Positions 52,534 through 63,905 of a DNA stretch of 64,000 nucleotides are shown here, piece by piece. The notes below the pieces were generated by a model that saw only the letters and a list, made by a program, of their open reading frames with translations, was not told where the DNA came from and ran no database searches. Positions within the stretch are counted from its first letter, which is position 1, and each line of letters opens with the position of its first letter. The stretch comes from Polytrichum commune (taxonomy: Eukaryota > Streptophyta > Polytrichopsida > Polytrichales > Polytrichaceae). The stretch is from assembly GCA_950295325.1 (NCBI GenBank), contig OX485804.1, forward strand, positions 55,230,429-55,294,428. The letters run 5' to 3'. The position numbers were made by a program, and so were the translations under genes.

Positions 52534-54480
52534 GAGCTACAATATCATAAGCAGTTGTAGTGGAGCATTCCTTTGTGCTGATGCTTATACATGTGCAATA
52601 TGAGCCACCTTACATGTCAGCTATTACAGAGGCGTGGTACAAAGCAACTGACAATTCTATGAGCTTGTTGCTCCAATGAGATTTAGTCAGGGTCTTCAAT
52701 ACTCATGACCTCAGTGTCCTCTACGCTTGAAAGCATAGTATGGATCTTATGGATTCATGACATTTTAAAACCATTTGGGACTTTACTTACCCCATAAATG
52801 CAGCCTGTCTCTACTAAACAAATTCACTGAGATGTGTACATAAATTGGACAGAGGAGGAAAGGCTTGTTGTGACATGCTCCTCTTGATTGTGTGGAGCGG
52901 TAATGTTGCAACATGGTTGACGACTGGCATGTGCACCAAATATTCTTGTTAACCAAATTCTCCAATCAGCTGCATCATCACCAACGAACTTAGGTGTTGT
53001 GGACATTTAATGAGCCGAGGATGTTAGAGATTTGCATATCATTGCAACAGTATCAAGCTGCCAGCGGTAGAAATGTTTGTCATGAAGTCTTTTCCCTGCG
53101 ACGGCCTCCCAAAAAAATAAAATTGAAAGACTGCACTGCCATATGTACAACTCTGACTTTGGTAACATGCGTACATAGTTTCTTAGTTGAGGAAAAAGTT
53201 CTGCCTATGGCATTACGGTATCTTCAATTAACATAGCCTGTCCTGTAATGTGGTTGGGAGGTACAAAATGTACCATACCGTAAATTTTGCCAAGAAGATT
53301 CTGATATGTAAGGATATTATGTCAGATGAATGAGTTTGACTGTGATTGCCTCTGCTATTGAAAGTGTTGAGAGAACACACTTTAGTCTTTTTCATATAAA
53401 AGAAACTTGGAAACCTGAGAGCATGGCGATAAATTATAAACCTTCAGGTTACAGTCCTGTTGGCAGTTGTAGATCAGGGCAAATTTTTGAATGCAGACCT
53501 ACTTGAAGTCAGCACATCCACAATTTTTCTTGTTCTGTGGCTTCAGAGTGTTGAAAGCAATTGTCACTGTTTCAAAGGTCTGAACGGGTTATTAATGTGT
53601 ATGAGATTTGAAATGTACCACAATAATGTAGCAGATTAAATAAAGGATATTTGTTTCATAAGTTGTTGAAGTAAAACTTGCTCCCCTAATTGACCTCTAA
53701 AATTAATGTGGTTTGAACACTGAAAAAGTAGTGTGATGGACAAAACCAAATCAGAAACAAGAGTTGCTGCCAATAAAATTCATCCACTGGCTAAATTGGA
53801 GCTTTAGCAAATCTTTACTGAAGCATTCAACAAGATTCAAGAAGCACCTATAGGTGTGGTGTGACTGATGGATGCCACCACTCGGAGACGTTTGAGCCCC
53901 AAATGGATGAGAGCTTGGAAGGCACTTATCATCAGTACGGTCAGCTATGACCCATCTGGCTTTAATTTCAAGAACTGGGCTCTTCATTCTATCTCAGACA
54001 AGTTTATAAAATTCTGCAAGGATGCAGAATCCGAGTCGTCTGTCCTTTTCTTGAAAGTCTTGTACATAGGTTCATCCATGTGTACTTGGTGTGAAAGCTG
54101 TGAAAGCTGCCAAACAACACCAGGCATTATGATGTAAGCATCACGACCCTTCAACAGTTATCATATACTTGTAATAAACAAATGATATACTTGTACAGAA
54201 ATCAGTCTGCTTCCATAATTCCATGATCAGATAGATTCCCCTGGGGTCCCCAGTTATGTTGACTAGAACCTAGAATAATTTAACACATTCGAGCGCGGGC
54301 TTCAATCTCTTTTAAGCACATGTGTTTTTGGTGTCTGTACTTAGATCCACAACTCACACACCTCACATACATGTGTTCAATTAAGAAGAGTAACTAATTT
54401 AGGCCCATCTACCTTAATCTCATTTCCAATCACACCTTTCACAAAGTATGTGATGTAATTGTGTATAGGTAGGCACTCAC
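52534..54480. other. 3' UTR and spacer between the Yae1-domain gene and chitinase B
   Basis: 52534-53400 is probably 3' UTR and spacer. 53740-54140 has overlapping open frames on both strands (for example plus 53868-54137) without a recognisable domain. The missing terminal exon of chitinase B should lie here on the minus strand, but its position could not be fixed. Confidence 0.45.
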
Positions 54481-57400
54481 CAGCTTTTGCCATGGAGTGC
54501 TTATCGTCATCATGATGAAGAGCCCATGCAAAGTAACCCAACAACTCCCTCCTCTTCGCATACTTGACCTTCCTTGCAATCGTGCTTGGATTATCATATC
54601 CGACCCACGTAAGGTTTGATTTGAAGCTAATCATGCTCACTGTCGCTTTGTCCATCAAGACGGTAGACTTGGGTGCTTCCTTGTTGAAGGTGACAATGTC
54701 TCTATAAAGTAGATAGTCTCCCGCTTTTGAGGTTGGAGCTCCCACGCTCGTGTTCTTGAGGCTAACAAGAGTCCACGTTTTTCCATAGTAAGCTAACCCC
54801 AACGCGCATTTCTTATGGCGTAAGCCCGCCTTGAGCCAGTTGGAAATTCCGTAGTTCGTGTTGAGGTTGGAGGTTGGGTCGTACAAAGCTGTGTGTTCTC
54901 CTGTGTTGCAACACTCCCATGAGCCATGGTAATCATAGTTCATCACGTTTACCCAATCTAGGTAATTGTTCATGGCTTCAATTGGGTAGGTTTGGTTTCC
55001 ATCACCCGTGTAGAGAAGAATCGACTGGTAGCTCACAGCCGCTGCAATAAATAACATTACATACAGACAACGGATTACATGATTGTAAGTACTAAGGAAT
55101 AGATCACCTACTGCATTTCCTAACACTGTTAGTAGTTCATGGTAGTGCATCCAGTCTAGGTGAATATTTATGGCTTTACTTGGGAAAGTTTTGGTTCTGT
55201 CGCTTGTGTGCAGAAGAATTAATTGGTAGCTCACAGCTGCTGCAATAAATAAAGTTCCAGACAGCCAACAGATTGAATAATTGTGTCAGTCTTCCTTAAG
55301 GAATCCAAGAAGAATATTTTTATGAGTCGACCTACAGTAGTTCGCATTGCATCAATGAAGGGAATTCCAGCTGCTGATGAGTGCACATTTGTGTGCACAT
55401 TTTATGACTTATTCTAAGAGGTGGTCCCATCTGTCAGAAAATAAAGTGCAAACCCTAAAGGTAAATCACAGCCACAGTTAGTGAGGCCCGAACTCGAACA
55501 CAGTGGCTGACTTGTGAAGGACTTGAACTTGCAATTATTCGGGAGTTTGACGATTGGATTTTACAGGATCTCATGTACAGTATTCTTGAGGGAACAAGCG
55601 TGAGCACTAAGAGGCTCCCCTGCCAATGAGAAGGCTCGTTTCTTTAAGTTCTCAATCTTCAAGTTGGCAGCTTCTCTAGTGTATTTAGTTCAATTGTCAT
55701 AAGGTTTTTCTAGTGTGAAGGGGTTCTCATAGAGGTCGTTTAATTGAGAATGGCAAGGGTTTGAGTTCTTGTTTTGCAAGTCCCAAGCCAATGGGATGTC
55801 AAACAATCTTTAACTTGTTATTTTATTTCTCACTTTCAATAGGGCCGCTTCATACTTGCTCAAACCATCAAGAGCTTGAGGATTGATCGAGCTCTCGACA
55901 ACTTGAGCAGTGGATGAAAGCTTGCCACTTGTCATCAAATCCACCTCCAAGTATCAAACTTCTAGATTGCAAATTCAATCTCCCAGTCAAGCTCTAGTTT
56001 AAAGGGACCCTAAGGTAGCTCGAGATTTAGACCAAGAACTTCTCCTGGACATCCCACTTGGGATTTATCATGATGCCATTTAAGCATTGTAAGCGTACTA
56101 AAGAGTTCAAGCTTTCAAATTGAAAGCTTAAATGTAAAGTGGACTTGAGTGAACAAGCATGAGGAATCCATGAAGTTCAAACTTGTCAAGTTTGAGAAGG
56201 CTCCTACTTTCTCATGCTCTCCATGCACAAGCTCTCAACTTAGGTTGTAGTGTAAAGAAGGGCCTTATTTGTTCTAGGAGCTAGTGCATCCCAAACACCA
56301 TTATATCACAAGCCCGAATATTGCACAAAAGATCCAGTTTGGTGTGGTCCACACTATTCATCATCGACCCACATTAATTGTTTTGCAATCATTTGGTGGC
56401 AATTAGAGAGGATGTCACATGACGCTTGATGTTGCATGACATGTCAAAATGACCACTCTAATTAACATGCCACACTTGACACACCGATTTTGATGCCATA
56501 CCAAATCAAATAAGGTAGACATGCCTAAATCCAACGTAGCGATAATCAAGACACCCAAATTTGAGTGGTATGTGGTTAGGTGTGGATTTAAGAACTGACA
56601 TCAAAAAGATATGTGTTCAAAAGAGATGGGCTCCGTGCTCACAATATGCTAAATATTATAGGTTCAATAGTCGACATAATTGGGATGGAGGGACCTATAT
56701 AACCATTTAATGAGCAAGAAGAATTTCACTTTGATAACGAATAAGGTATTCACATGAGCTTTGTCTTGACTATGGGCATGATTTGGATTTGCTAGTCATC
56801 TTACACTAATTGCGTGTTTCATATCCTATGAGAAGTGGGTGCAAAAAGAAACATGTTGAAATAATAACACACCCCATGTCTACCTTACTTAATGTACCGA
56901 GAAATGAATATGACTTCTCATCATCAAGAATGTTATTAAACAATATTACTCACCAGTAAGAAGCAACTCCACCTTCTTCGAAGCCTTGCACTCCACGGCC
57001 GCAGCTGCGCGCCACTCCTTGAAGAAGACGCCCATGTTGTTCATCTCCATTTGATTCTGGGGGAATTCCCAGTCGAGATCCAGGCCATGGAACCCATGGC
57101 TCCTCGCCAACGAAATGCTAGAGTCGATGAACACCTTCCTTGTGGAGGCTTTGCTCACCATCGTGGCGAAGTCCGATTGATTTGACGAGGCCCCCCCAAC
57201 GGACAGGAGCGTCTTGACATGAGGATTGGATGCCAAGGCAGTGGCGACAAATGTCTTGTATTGGCCGCCATCGTCGGCTGCGGCGGGCGGAATGCACTTG
57301 TATGTCGTGGGCTCAATTCCCGCAAACGCATACCACACGTGTGTTTCGAAGTTCAGGTTTAGGTGTGCAGTGGAGATGCCGCCCAGCCAGTAGCCCCCCT

Positions 57401-57500
57401 TCACGCACTTGGTTTCGGCCGCAACAAGCCGCACAGGGTTAGTTGCACTCCAACTCAACATTTGCAGCACCAAGAGCAGAAACACCGTGAATCGCGTCAT
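54481..57500 (-). CDS. Class V (GH18) endochitinase B, secreted; last exon not located
   Basis: Paralogue of chitinase A. Exon 1 is 57500-56954 and exon 2 is 55041-54481, joined in phase 1 to give LLLT-AAVSYQ; the intron is 1.9 kb against 1.5 kb in A. At least 369 residues. The signal peptide is MTRFTVFLLLVLQMLSW up to about residue 28. The catalytic motif GLDLDWEFP has Glu145 as proton donor; SVGGA, VNVMNYDYHGSW and GYFAWALHHDDD are the other GH18 landmarks. Extra Cys residues in the N-terminal third (KCVKGGYW, YKCIPP) differ from A. Exon 2 ends in phase 1 at AAAGCTG|GTGAGTG, so a short terminal exon is expected. Translation through the intron would end near 54377. The frame is open further upstream, but 57500 is the first ATG and starts an ideal signal peptide. 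Confidence 0.88.
55138..55277 (-). repeat. Duplicated 5' edge of chitinase B exon 2 with its acceptor
   Basis: On the minus strand it reads TTTATTGCAG|CAGCTGTGAGCTACCA, against TTTATTGCAG|CGGCTGTGAGCTACCA in the true exon about 205 bp further on. It stays similar for about 100 coding bases (to CTAGACTGGATG) and for 30 bp of intron. Reading from the copied acceptor stays open into the real exon, so an in-frame insertion of about 68 residues is conceivable but would break the barrel. Confidence 0.75.
56395..56510 (-). repeat. Repeat C, copy 2 (inverted)
   Basis: GTCACATGACGCTTGATG, TAATTAACATGCCAC and CACACCGATTTTGATGCC are the reverse complement of 48265-48370. Confidence 0.5.
56560..56900 (+). 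repeat. Dispersed repeat D, copy 5
   Basis: The fullest D copy in the window: TTAGGTGTGGATTTAAGAAC, GTGCTCACAATATGCTAAAT, TTCAATAGTCGACATAATTG, ATAACCATTTAATGAG and GAGAAGTGGGTGCAAAAAGA. Confidence 0.55.
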
Positions 57501-57649
57501 CGTTGCTATGAACAGATCAATCTTGCGCAAGAAAAATTTCAAAGCATAACATTGTTAAGCAGGCTACTAAGAGTTTTCATCTTTCTATGTATAGTAAGGT
57601 TTGAGTTGATGTCAGACCGTCGAGTGATGGTTAGAGGTATCTAGGAGCA

Positions 57650-57806
57650 ACAACACTGCAAATCACGTCATGGTTGCTATGAATCAATCGAACTTGCGCA
57701 AGAAAACAAATACACTTCATAACATTATTAAGCAAGCCAAGAGTGTTCTCTTCCTATCCATAGTCAGATATGATTTGCGATGTCAGAGCATCAAGTAATG
57801 CAATAG
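57650..57806 (-). repeat. Duplicated start-codon region of chitinase B
   Basis: Parallels 57478-57630 with about 170 bp offset: on the plus strand ATCACGTCATGGTTGCTATG and CTTGCGCAAGAAAACAAA match ATCGCGTCATCGTTGCTATG and CTTGCGCAAGAAAAATTT. On the coding strand the copy contains ATG ACG TGA (57672-57664), so the old start codon is now followed at once by a stop. Confidence 0.75.
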
Positions 57807-57843
57807 GCACGTATGTCAAATTCAGGTTGGATACTGCTCAATC

Positions 57844-57853
57844 TATTTTTATA
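57844..57853 (-). promoter_or_regulatory. Candidate TATA box of chitinase B
   Basis: Minus strand GGGTATAAAAATAGATTG, about 345 bp upstream of the start codon and just upstream of the duplicated leader. If used, the leader would include the two-codon upstream frame at 57672. Confidence 0.4.
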
Positions 57854-57949
57854 CCCGGTCCCACTTAACAAGAGGACTTTGCTTAGTAATGTTATGAAAT
57901 AAGCGGGCACGATACGGCTACTTCTCTCAATAGTATAGTTTAGAGTCAT

Positions 57950-58260
57950 ATGTGGTTAATAGGTGGGATCTAAAAACGGGCACGGAAAAATAAAAGATTG
58001 GAGTACGTGCTCAAAATTTGTTAACTACTCTAGGTTCAAGAGTCAACATAATACTAAGGGGGGTACCTATGTGAATATTTTAGGTGAAAGAGAATATTCA
58101 CTTTCATATTCACTAGATATTCACATGGAAGCTCTGAAAAAGAATGACGAAAATGGCTACAGGCTCCATATGCAATTGCTAGTTATCTAGTAGTTCTAAA
58201 CACGTGTTTATTATCCTTGGAGAAACGGGTGCAGAGATAAATGTGTCCATTTTAGGCCCA
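57950..58260 (+). repeat. Dispersed repeat D, copy 6
   Basis: AGATTGGAGTACGTGCTCAA, TTCAAGAGTCAACATAAT, TAGATATTCACATGGAAGCT and GAAACGGGTGCAGAGATAAA in D order. Confidence 0.55.
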
Positions 58261-58641
58261 CTTACCTTGTCAGTGCTTGTGGTGGTGGTCAATGTGAAGA
58301 GCTGAGATCACTCATGGAGCTCCGAGACTCATTGAGAAAAATGTTGATTCTGATGTATTACCGCAGCAGACGAGAAGAAGAAGAAGAAGAATTCAAGGGG
58401 TGGCGACGATGAAGCTGAAGTAGCAGGCTGGATCTCTCGACTCCCGCGGATGAAAGAATTGTCTGCTAATTGCAGGTTTGGGTGAAGATTGGGTGAAGAT
58501 CATCACTGCCTCCCGCTGCGAGGTCGCATTCAGAGCTTTGTCGTTGCATTGCCGCAGCAGCTTCAAGGTTTTAAGAAGAAGAAGAAGAAGATGCGAAAAT
58601 CAAGCAGCTGCTGTTTGGTCTTCTTCCCGCCGATAGAAACT

Positions 58642-58888
58642 CCAATCACCTTGAAACACGGATTGAATTCAGGCGAGCTTCCAGCGATATATCGATCCCA
58701 CCGATTCCGGTAGAAGAGCACGGAGATACGGGGATCTCGTGGATGGGGGAGGCAATGCAAGATGTAGGGTGGTCACTCGGGAGTAGTAGCCCAGTAGCAG
58801 CTCGGGAGCTGGGGAAGAGAGGTTTCAAATGTCGAGAAGCTGGCAGACTTCGGAACTCGGCATCGAAACGCTGCACCTCACAGGACAT
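58642..58888 (-). CDS. Possible first exon of an unrecognised minus-strand gene
   Basis: ATG at 58888 opens MSCEVQRFDAEFRSLPASRH, then 60 more residues rich in Ser, Pro and Ile ending near NSIRVSR, where CAAG|GTGATT could be a donor. Local composition is GC-richer than the flanks, and the region carries GAA-type trinucleotide runs (58376-58391, 58573-58592) typical of plant leaders and first exons. No partner exon was found before the chitinase B promoter, so this may be a fragment or chance. Confidence 0.3.
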
Positions 58889-59459
58889 GAATGGAAGAGA
58901 GGAGAGAAGACAGTGACACTCTTATCCACATTGTGATGAACTAACTTACTGTAATGATTCCAGCTGATGAGCAAAACGGAATTAAAATTCAAAATTTAAA
59001 ATTCGAAGTTACACCGAATCCACGTCGATGTATGTTGATTGACGACGGGAAGAACTGGAGAAGAAAGAGGAGGACTCGGGGACCAGCGACGACCTTGAAA
59101 ACCTTGGAATCGTGGAAATCACTGCCCGAAACTTGTAAGATGCCATATTAAATGTTATCTTCGGGATTCATTTATGGTCGACCCCCACCGCCTCGCCACG
59201 GGCACACAAATCGAGGCCCCTTCGAGGCGGTTTTACTTTGCTGCCAGTGGCGATGCCTTTGACTTGCAGTGCCACCATCGTCAAGTCCTCCGGATCATTT
59301 GCAGGTTATTAAAACTTGAAAGTGCTCAGCAAAGTTTGCAAAGATATATATCTATCCTTTCTCCCTCAACCGCCCTGGTCAACGCCAATGATCGGGAAGA
59401 AGTACTGGCTGATGTCACCATTTCTAATCGTCATGCTCAATACTAATTGTGAAACCGCT
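58889..59459. other. GC-richer flank with short frames
   Basis: Frames of 65-90 codons on the plus strand (58954-59151, 59174-59446) lack recognisable content. The region may be a promoter or degraded gene sequence. Confidence 0.35.
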
Positions 59460-59765
59460 GTATTGTGTCACCAACACTATATGGCAACCCAACATTATAT
59501 GTCATTCCTTGTGAAAATTTTGGGAAGATTATAGAATCACAGTGTTGCAGTTACAGTCACTTACCAAGTTCTTTTCATCCAAATTTCAATCATCCATGAC
59601 CAATATTTCATCACAAGTTGCCGACAAGAGAAGGTAGGGTTTTGGCCGATGGATGGACTCATTCATCATCCATGGTAGTATTTGTTCACTCATTCGTAAG
59701 AAGTGTCATCCAAAAAGTTACCCTAGTGACATAAAATACCATATGACACTAAATCTCATGTTTAG
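59460..59765 (+). mobile_element. MITE K, copy 3
   Basis: Right end ATGACACTAAATCTCATGTT followed by TAGTGTAGTTAC; the interior CAATCATCCATGACCAATAT and GTAAGAAGTGTCATCC is shared with copy 2. The left end is diverged. Confidence 0.5.
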
Positions 59766-59767
59766 TG

Positions 59768-60050
59768 TAGTTACATATGAACCGGTTGAGTTTGAGGAAT
59801 AACCGAGTGAAGATCAAGACTTCAAGAAAAATTATCGATCGTTTCAGAGGAACATGTAGAATATACCGAGTCAAAATAATAAAGAGAAACCAAAAAAATG
59901 TCAACATGTAACCGTTTGGACTTGGAAACACCAGGATCTCAACTGATATTGTCCAAAAATCTCTTCAAACAATGGTCTACTCCATGGACATCATCATCAA
60001 CAACTACATGTAACAACATGCCCACACTTACTAGTGTGGGCGAGCAATGA
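59768..60050 (+). mobile_element. MITE E copy plus hairpin H remnant
   Basis: 59768-59965 follows the E core from GAACCGGTTGAGTTTGAGGA to TCCAAAAATCTCTTCAAACA, its outer TIR replaced by the K3 end. 60004-60040 has CCCACACTTACTAGTGTGGG, a shortened H palindrome. Confidence 0.55.
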
Positions 60051-60136
60051 ACAACTCCTACTGACAGGGACTACTTTTAGAGTCGGTTTTGCCAGTGATA
60101 GCGCCACTAGATGTACCAGGGTTGGTAGGAACTGTT

Positions 60137-60466
60137 CACTGCACTAAATAGGATATCTAGTGTTCGATTATATTTAGTGTTGCTACCACCCTACCCTACT
60201 CAACACTAATTTTCAATTCTTGAACAATTAGTGCCAGACATAAATGTGCCGCTACTTTCCCTACTGCCACCTCCCTTATTATATCTTTTTTCTTCATGTC
60301 CTTACTAACACTAAATTCAAACATGTAACTTTCCACATATTACCATAGTTGATATTTAGTGTTTGAGTTTACATTTCATGCTACTTACTTTCATAGGGTT
60401 ATTGATATTTAGTGTATGCATTCGTATTTAGTGTATCAAACACTAAATATCCTATTTAGTGTAGTG
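60137..60466 (+). mobile_element. MITE K, copy 4 (complete, 330 bp)
   Basis: Ends CACTGCACTAAATAGGATAT and ATATCCTATTTAGTGTAGTG are inverted copies. Additional TATTTAGTGT motifs lie inside near 60170, 60350 and 60410, so the element consists largely of repeated palindromic ends. Confidence 0.7.
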
Positions 60467-63400
60467 ACCTGCACCAGTAAATGTGGGTGAGCTCTAGATT
60501 ATCTAATATCGCGAAGCTAATTAATTTTCTTAAGTGAATTGGTGAACAATGTCCAGAGAGCTTCCTCCGAAGCTTCAGGATTCCAGAGAAATAAAGTCTC
60601 GTGCACATCCAAAATTCTCCACTGCAACACATGCCACAAAATTCACCACACCCAGAACTTAATGACAATGCATGGCTGCACCTGCTTCTGTAGAGCCTCA
60701 ACTACTAAGAGTAGGCATGGGCCTTAATATGTGGTCACTAGACTTCTTGGTTGGACACCACCATGGACTAGATCGTATTGTATGCGGATGAGCCTTGCTA
60801 CAACCTATAGCAAGGCGTCCTCGTGCTACCTATTGAGTTGTGGGAGTGATGAAGTAGGGACATGGAGAACCTTGTCATAATTCATAGTAGGGCATTACGT
60901 GATTATATATGATATCAGACGGAGCGTTGACGATGTCGTGAGGGCCATTTGTTACAACATTATATTCGTTGTTTGAGTGTTCAATGAAGACAAGACATGG
61001 CAACCGTATTTGAGATGGTCAACAATGATAGTTGAGTGGTGTGTGGCAAGGCGTGTATTGCCCTTGAACTTAAAGAATGAACACCAAGAAGAGTCTTGGG
61101 GTTCATGGCATCTATGTTTACATGTTTTTATCAATGAGATTCAAGATAGGTTGAGGGCCAACTTATTATTCATTCCAATTGAATTTCGTTATTCATAAAA
61201 AATAAAATAGGGTTTTTATTGTTGTTTTAGGAGTCAATTGAAATCATCTAAATAGACCATTATTACATTATGAAATTGTTCACTGTGTTTTGGCCTTGCA
61301 AATGGACAATTTTAATATGTAGACATTGTGAATTCCTAGCCCCAAAAGACATGTGTTATGATGAGATTGTACTATGTGCTCAAAAAAATTTAGACACCAT
61401 CCTAGCTGCATTAGTTGACATGATTGGGAAGACTTGTGTGGTGATCACTTACATTGAAAGCAAATCTTCACATCCATCTCATATTATAACTTTTGCATCT
61501 CAATTCCATTATGAAACTTGGAATGACAATGTGAGACAAATCATGTTCCTTAAACAACTAAAAAAATGCTAACTAGATCACAAGACAATCCCCAATCCAT
61601 TTCAATGGTCGAAATTGTCTAAAGCGCTGGAATTGTCACAATAGGACCACATATCTTACTAAAACATATGGGTCTATACTGCACTTCCAATTTGCAACAT
61701 GTCATGCCCTTGCTTTTCTAAAAGTGAAGCAACTTGCTTTTGGTAAGAAGGTTAAATCTTACTACGTCAATCCAAAATTGCCATTTGATTTAAAAAGAAT
61801 CGAAAAGATTCAACTAAGATATGATTTGAAAATGAAAAAGTCAAAGTGATGATTATTACTTTTTTTAATAAAATAAAATCACATAGACCCTTCCGATTAT
61901 GTTACTTGTTGAGCCCAAACTGAGGTATATATTTTGAGCACATAATCCAACCTCATTTTAACACATATCTTTATTGTGTTTGTTTTGAACTACAACCCTT
62001 GCCACATACCTCTCAAATACAAGTGTGCAATTAGAAAAAATGATCACATAAGACCACACACCGTATTTTTTTATAGGGCGATGATCTAGAAGGCCAGTGC
62101 CCAGTTAACACCTTCAACACCATAGAAACTCTATGCAAGCTCACCTCTCTGCATTCCTTCTTTAATTGCTCATTTGGATTTGCGAATGTGTTCATGTAGT
62201 TTTTGTAGCCTCTTTTAAACCCCCACATGTGTTGAAATGGCCCATCAATGACCACAATAGATGCAAGTAAATTATTATATAGGCTATGGCTTTATATGGT
62301 TGCATGCAGTTGGAGAATTCAATCATGCATGCACTTTATGCCATTGCATTCTTCTGAAGGTTCTATATAAATCTTGATTCTTTATTGTAAGTTACTGCTC
62401 ATATGTTTTGAAAGGAACGCCCACTTTAATACCTAATAGGCATGCAGTTCGCCGAAATTGTTGGAAAGCAAATGCTCTAGAGATTATAAGTCAACCATAT
62501 TGAGTGAAATGCGAAGTATCAAACTTAGGCCAACTAAGTAAGTTATATCCATTTGAAAATTCAGCTTCCAAATCTCCCTTCTTTGACTGTGCCATTATAT
62601 GCTTCTAGCTACTGTTGCAGACCAGTGTATGTGTGTGGGGTTTTTTAATTAATGTAATTTTTAAAATGATAATTGAAAAAAAAGAAATGGGTCTATTCAT
62701 TGGCTCTTGGAGCATCCATTGGCCAATGACTAGTATTTAAGGCATTTTGAGTGAGGTTGAAAGAGATCTAACTGGCGATGTGGGATGACTTGTAATACCG
62801 TAAATGTGAGAAGATGTCATGCAAGGTCTACGTATGTCACTACACATTTCTTTTTTTTGGCGCATGTATGTGGCTATGTTTTGGCGAGGTGCAGCTAGCA
62901 TGTGACCCCGACTTCCTAAATTGTTGATGCAAATGTGGCTTACACAATGCAAAAAATAAAAATAAAAATGGTTACATTTGAGAATTAGTGTGTTAAAAAA
63001 ATTATCCTATGGGGAAATGAACCTCAATCTTTTGACCTTGCCCTATGCAGTGTGGAATGGCTTGCAACACCACACATTAGCATAACCCATCCACCACCCA
63101 AAAAAAACTAGTCATCTAGGCACCTGACATGCACTGACATCTTCCTCCAATGGCTCCATCCAAATTAAGCCAATGCACCTTACACAAATGGTCATGAAAC
63201 ACTTGCATCCTCAAGCATGCCACACATGGTTCAAAGTTTAACACTAGACTTTATAGGTATAAATTCATTCCCTGCCTTATCATATTCCAAAAATTAAGTG
63301 TACATTCGGTACATTAGGTACCTCTCATAGAACTAAAATTGCATTAGACTTTCATTTTTCAAAACACTTAGCTACTGCTAGTTGCCCCTAACTTGTGCAT

Positions 63401-63524
63401 ACATCCACTACCACTGCATTTAAAAACTACTTGTAGCAATATACATTAGAACTCATCACCTCCTAGTGTGAAAAAAAATCCGCTTCTCTAACTCCTCTAT
63501 AAGGTGTTTTGTTGCACTAGTTAG
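60467..63524. other. Spacer with a diverged repeat D trace, no supported gene
   Basis: 61330-61500 has D-like phrases (GACATGTGTTATGATGAGAT, GTACTATGTGCTCAAAAAAA, TGACATGATTGGGAAGA). The frame 61270-61572 overlaps this repeat and is not supported. 61880-62000 carries the inverted phrase TATATTTTGAGCACATAATC, so a second copy may face it. Confidence 0.45.
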
Positions 63525-63905
63525 CTACCACTGCACCTCACCAAGGACTACTTCATGATCAATCTTGTTCATCTTTTCCCACTGCCTTGGGAAGGCTACA
63601 TACCTCATCGCAACCATGTGGGAGACACTTGCAACCTTGAAGACAATATGGTCTTCTTCACGATTATAGCAAAACAACCACTTTTGCTCAATTACCACGA
63701 ATGTGTCATCTGCCAAGGACCTAAAGATATTGAGCTCTTCCTCATGGAAAACAAACATTGGATCTACATACAATCGATATAGATCACCTTGGCAAATTCT
63801 TACTACATAAATAAAATCCATAATATAGCATGCTAGACTTTGTGCAAATTTGATGGGGGGATTCACAAAGTGCAGCATGGGCATTAGACAAGGTAGAATG
63901 AGCAT
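63525..63905 (-). CDS. Unrecognised open frame near the window edge
   Basis: About 126 codons, containing ICQGDLYRLYVDPMFVFHEE, LADDTFVVIEQKWLFCYN and YVAFPRQWEKMNKIDHEVV. The composition is protein-like, with balanced hydrophobic and charged residues, but no family was recognised. There are no clear start context or splice partners inside the window. It may be an exon of a gene continuing past 64000 or a transposon-derived fragment. Confidence 0.25.
   Translation of the reverse strand: MLILPCLMPMLHFVNPPIKFAQSLACYIMDFIYVVRICQGDLYRLYVDPMFVFHEEELNIFRSLADDTFVVIEQKWLFCYNREEDHIVFKVASVSHMVAMRYVAFPRQWEKMNKIDHEVVLGEVQW

Larger units (their letters stand above)
55042..56953 (-). other. Intron 1 of chitinase B with inserted repeats
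   Basis: Holds the duplicated exon 2 acceptor (55138-55277), repeat C (56395-56510) and repeat D (56560-56900). Between them, 55300-56390 has no assignable feature. Confidence 0.65.

Noticed and set aside
53751-54137. Overlapping frames on both strands suggesting a small gene
   Set aside because: No domain, no conserved motif and mutually overlapping; could be UTR or the hidden end of chitinase B, but I could not support either.
57230-57644. Plus-strand frames with Arg/Cys-rich products
   Set aside because: Antisense shadows of chitinase B exon 1 and its leader.
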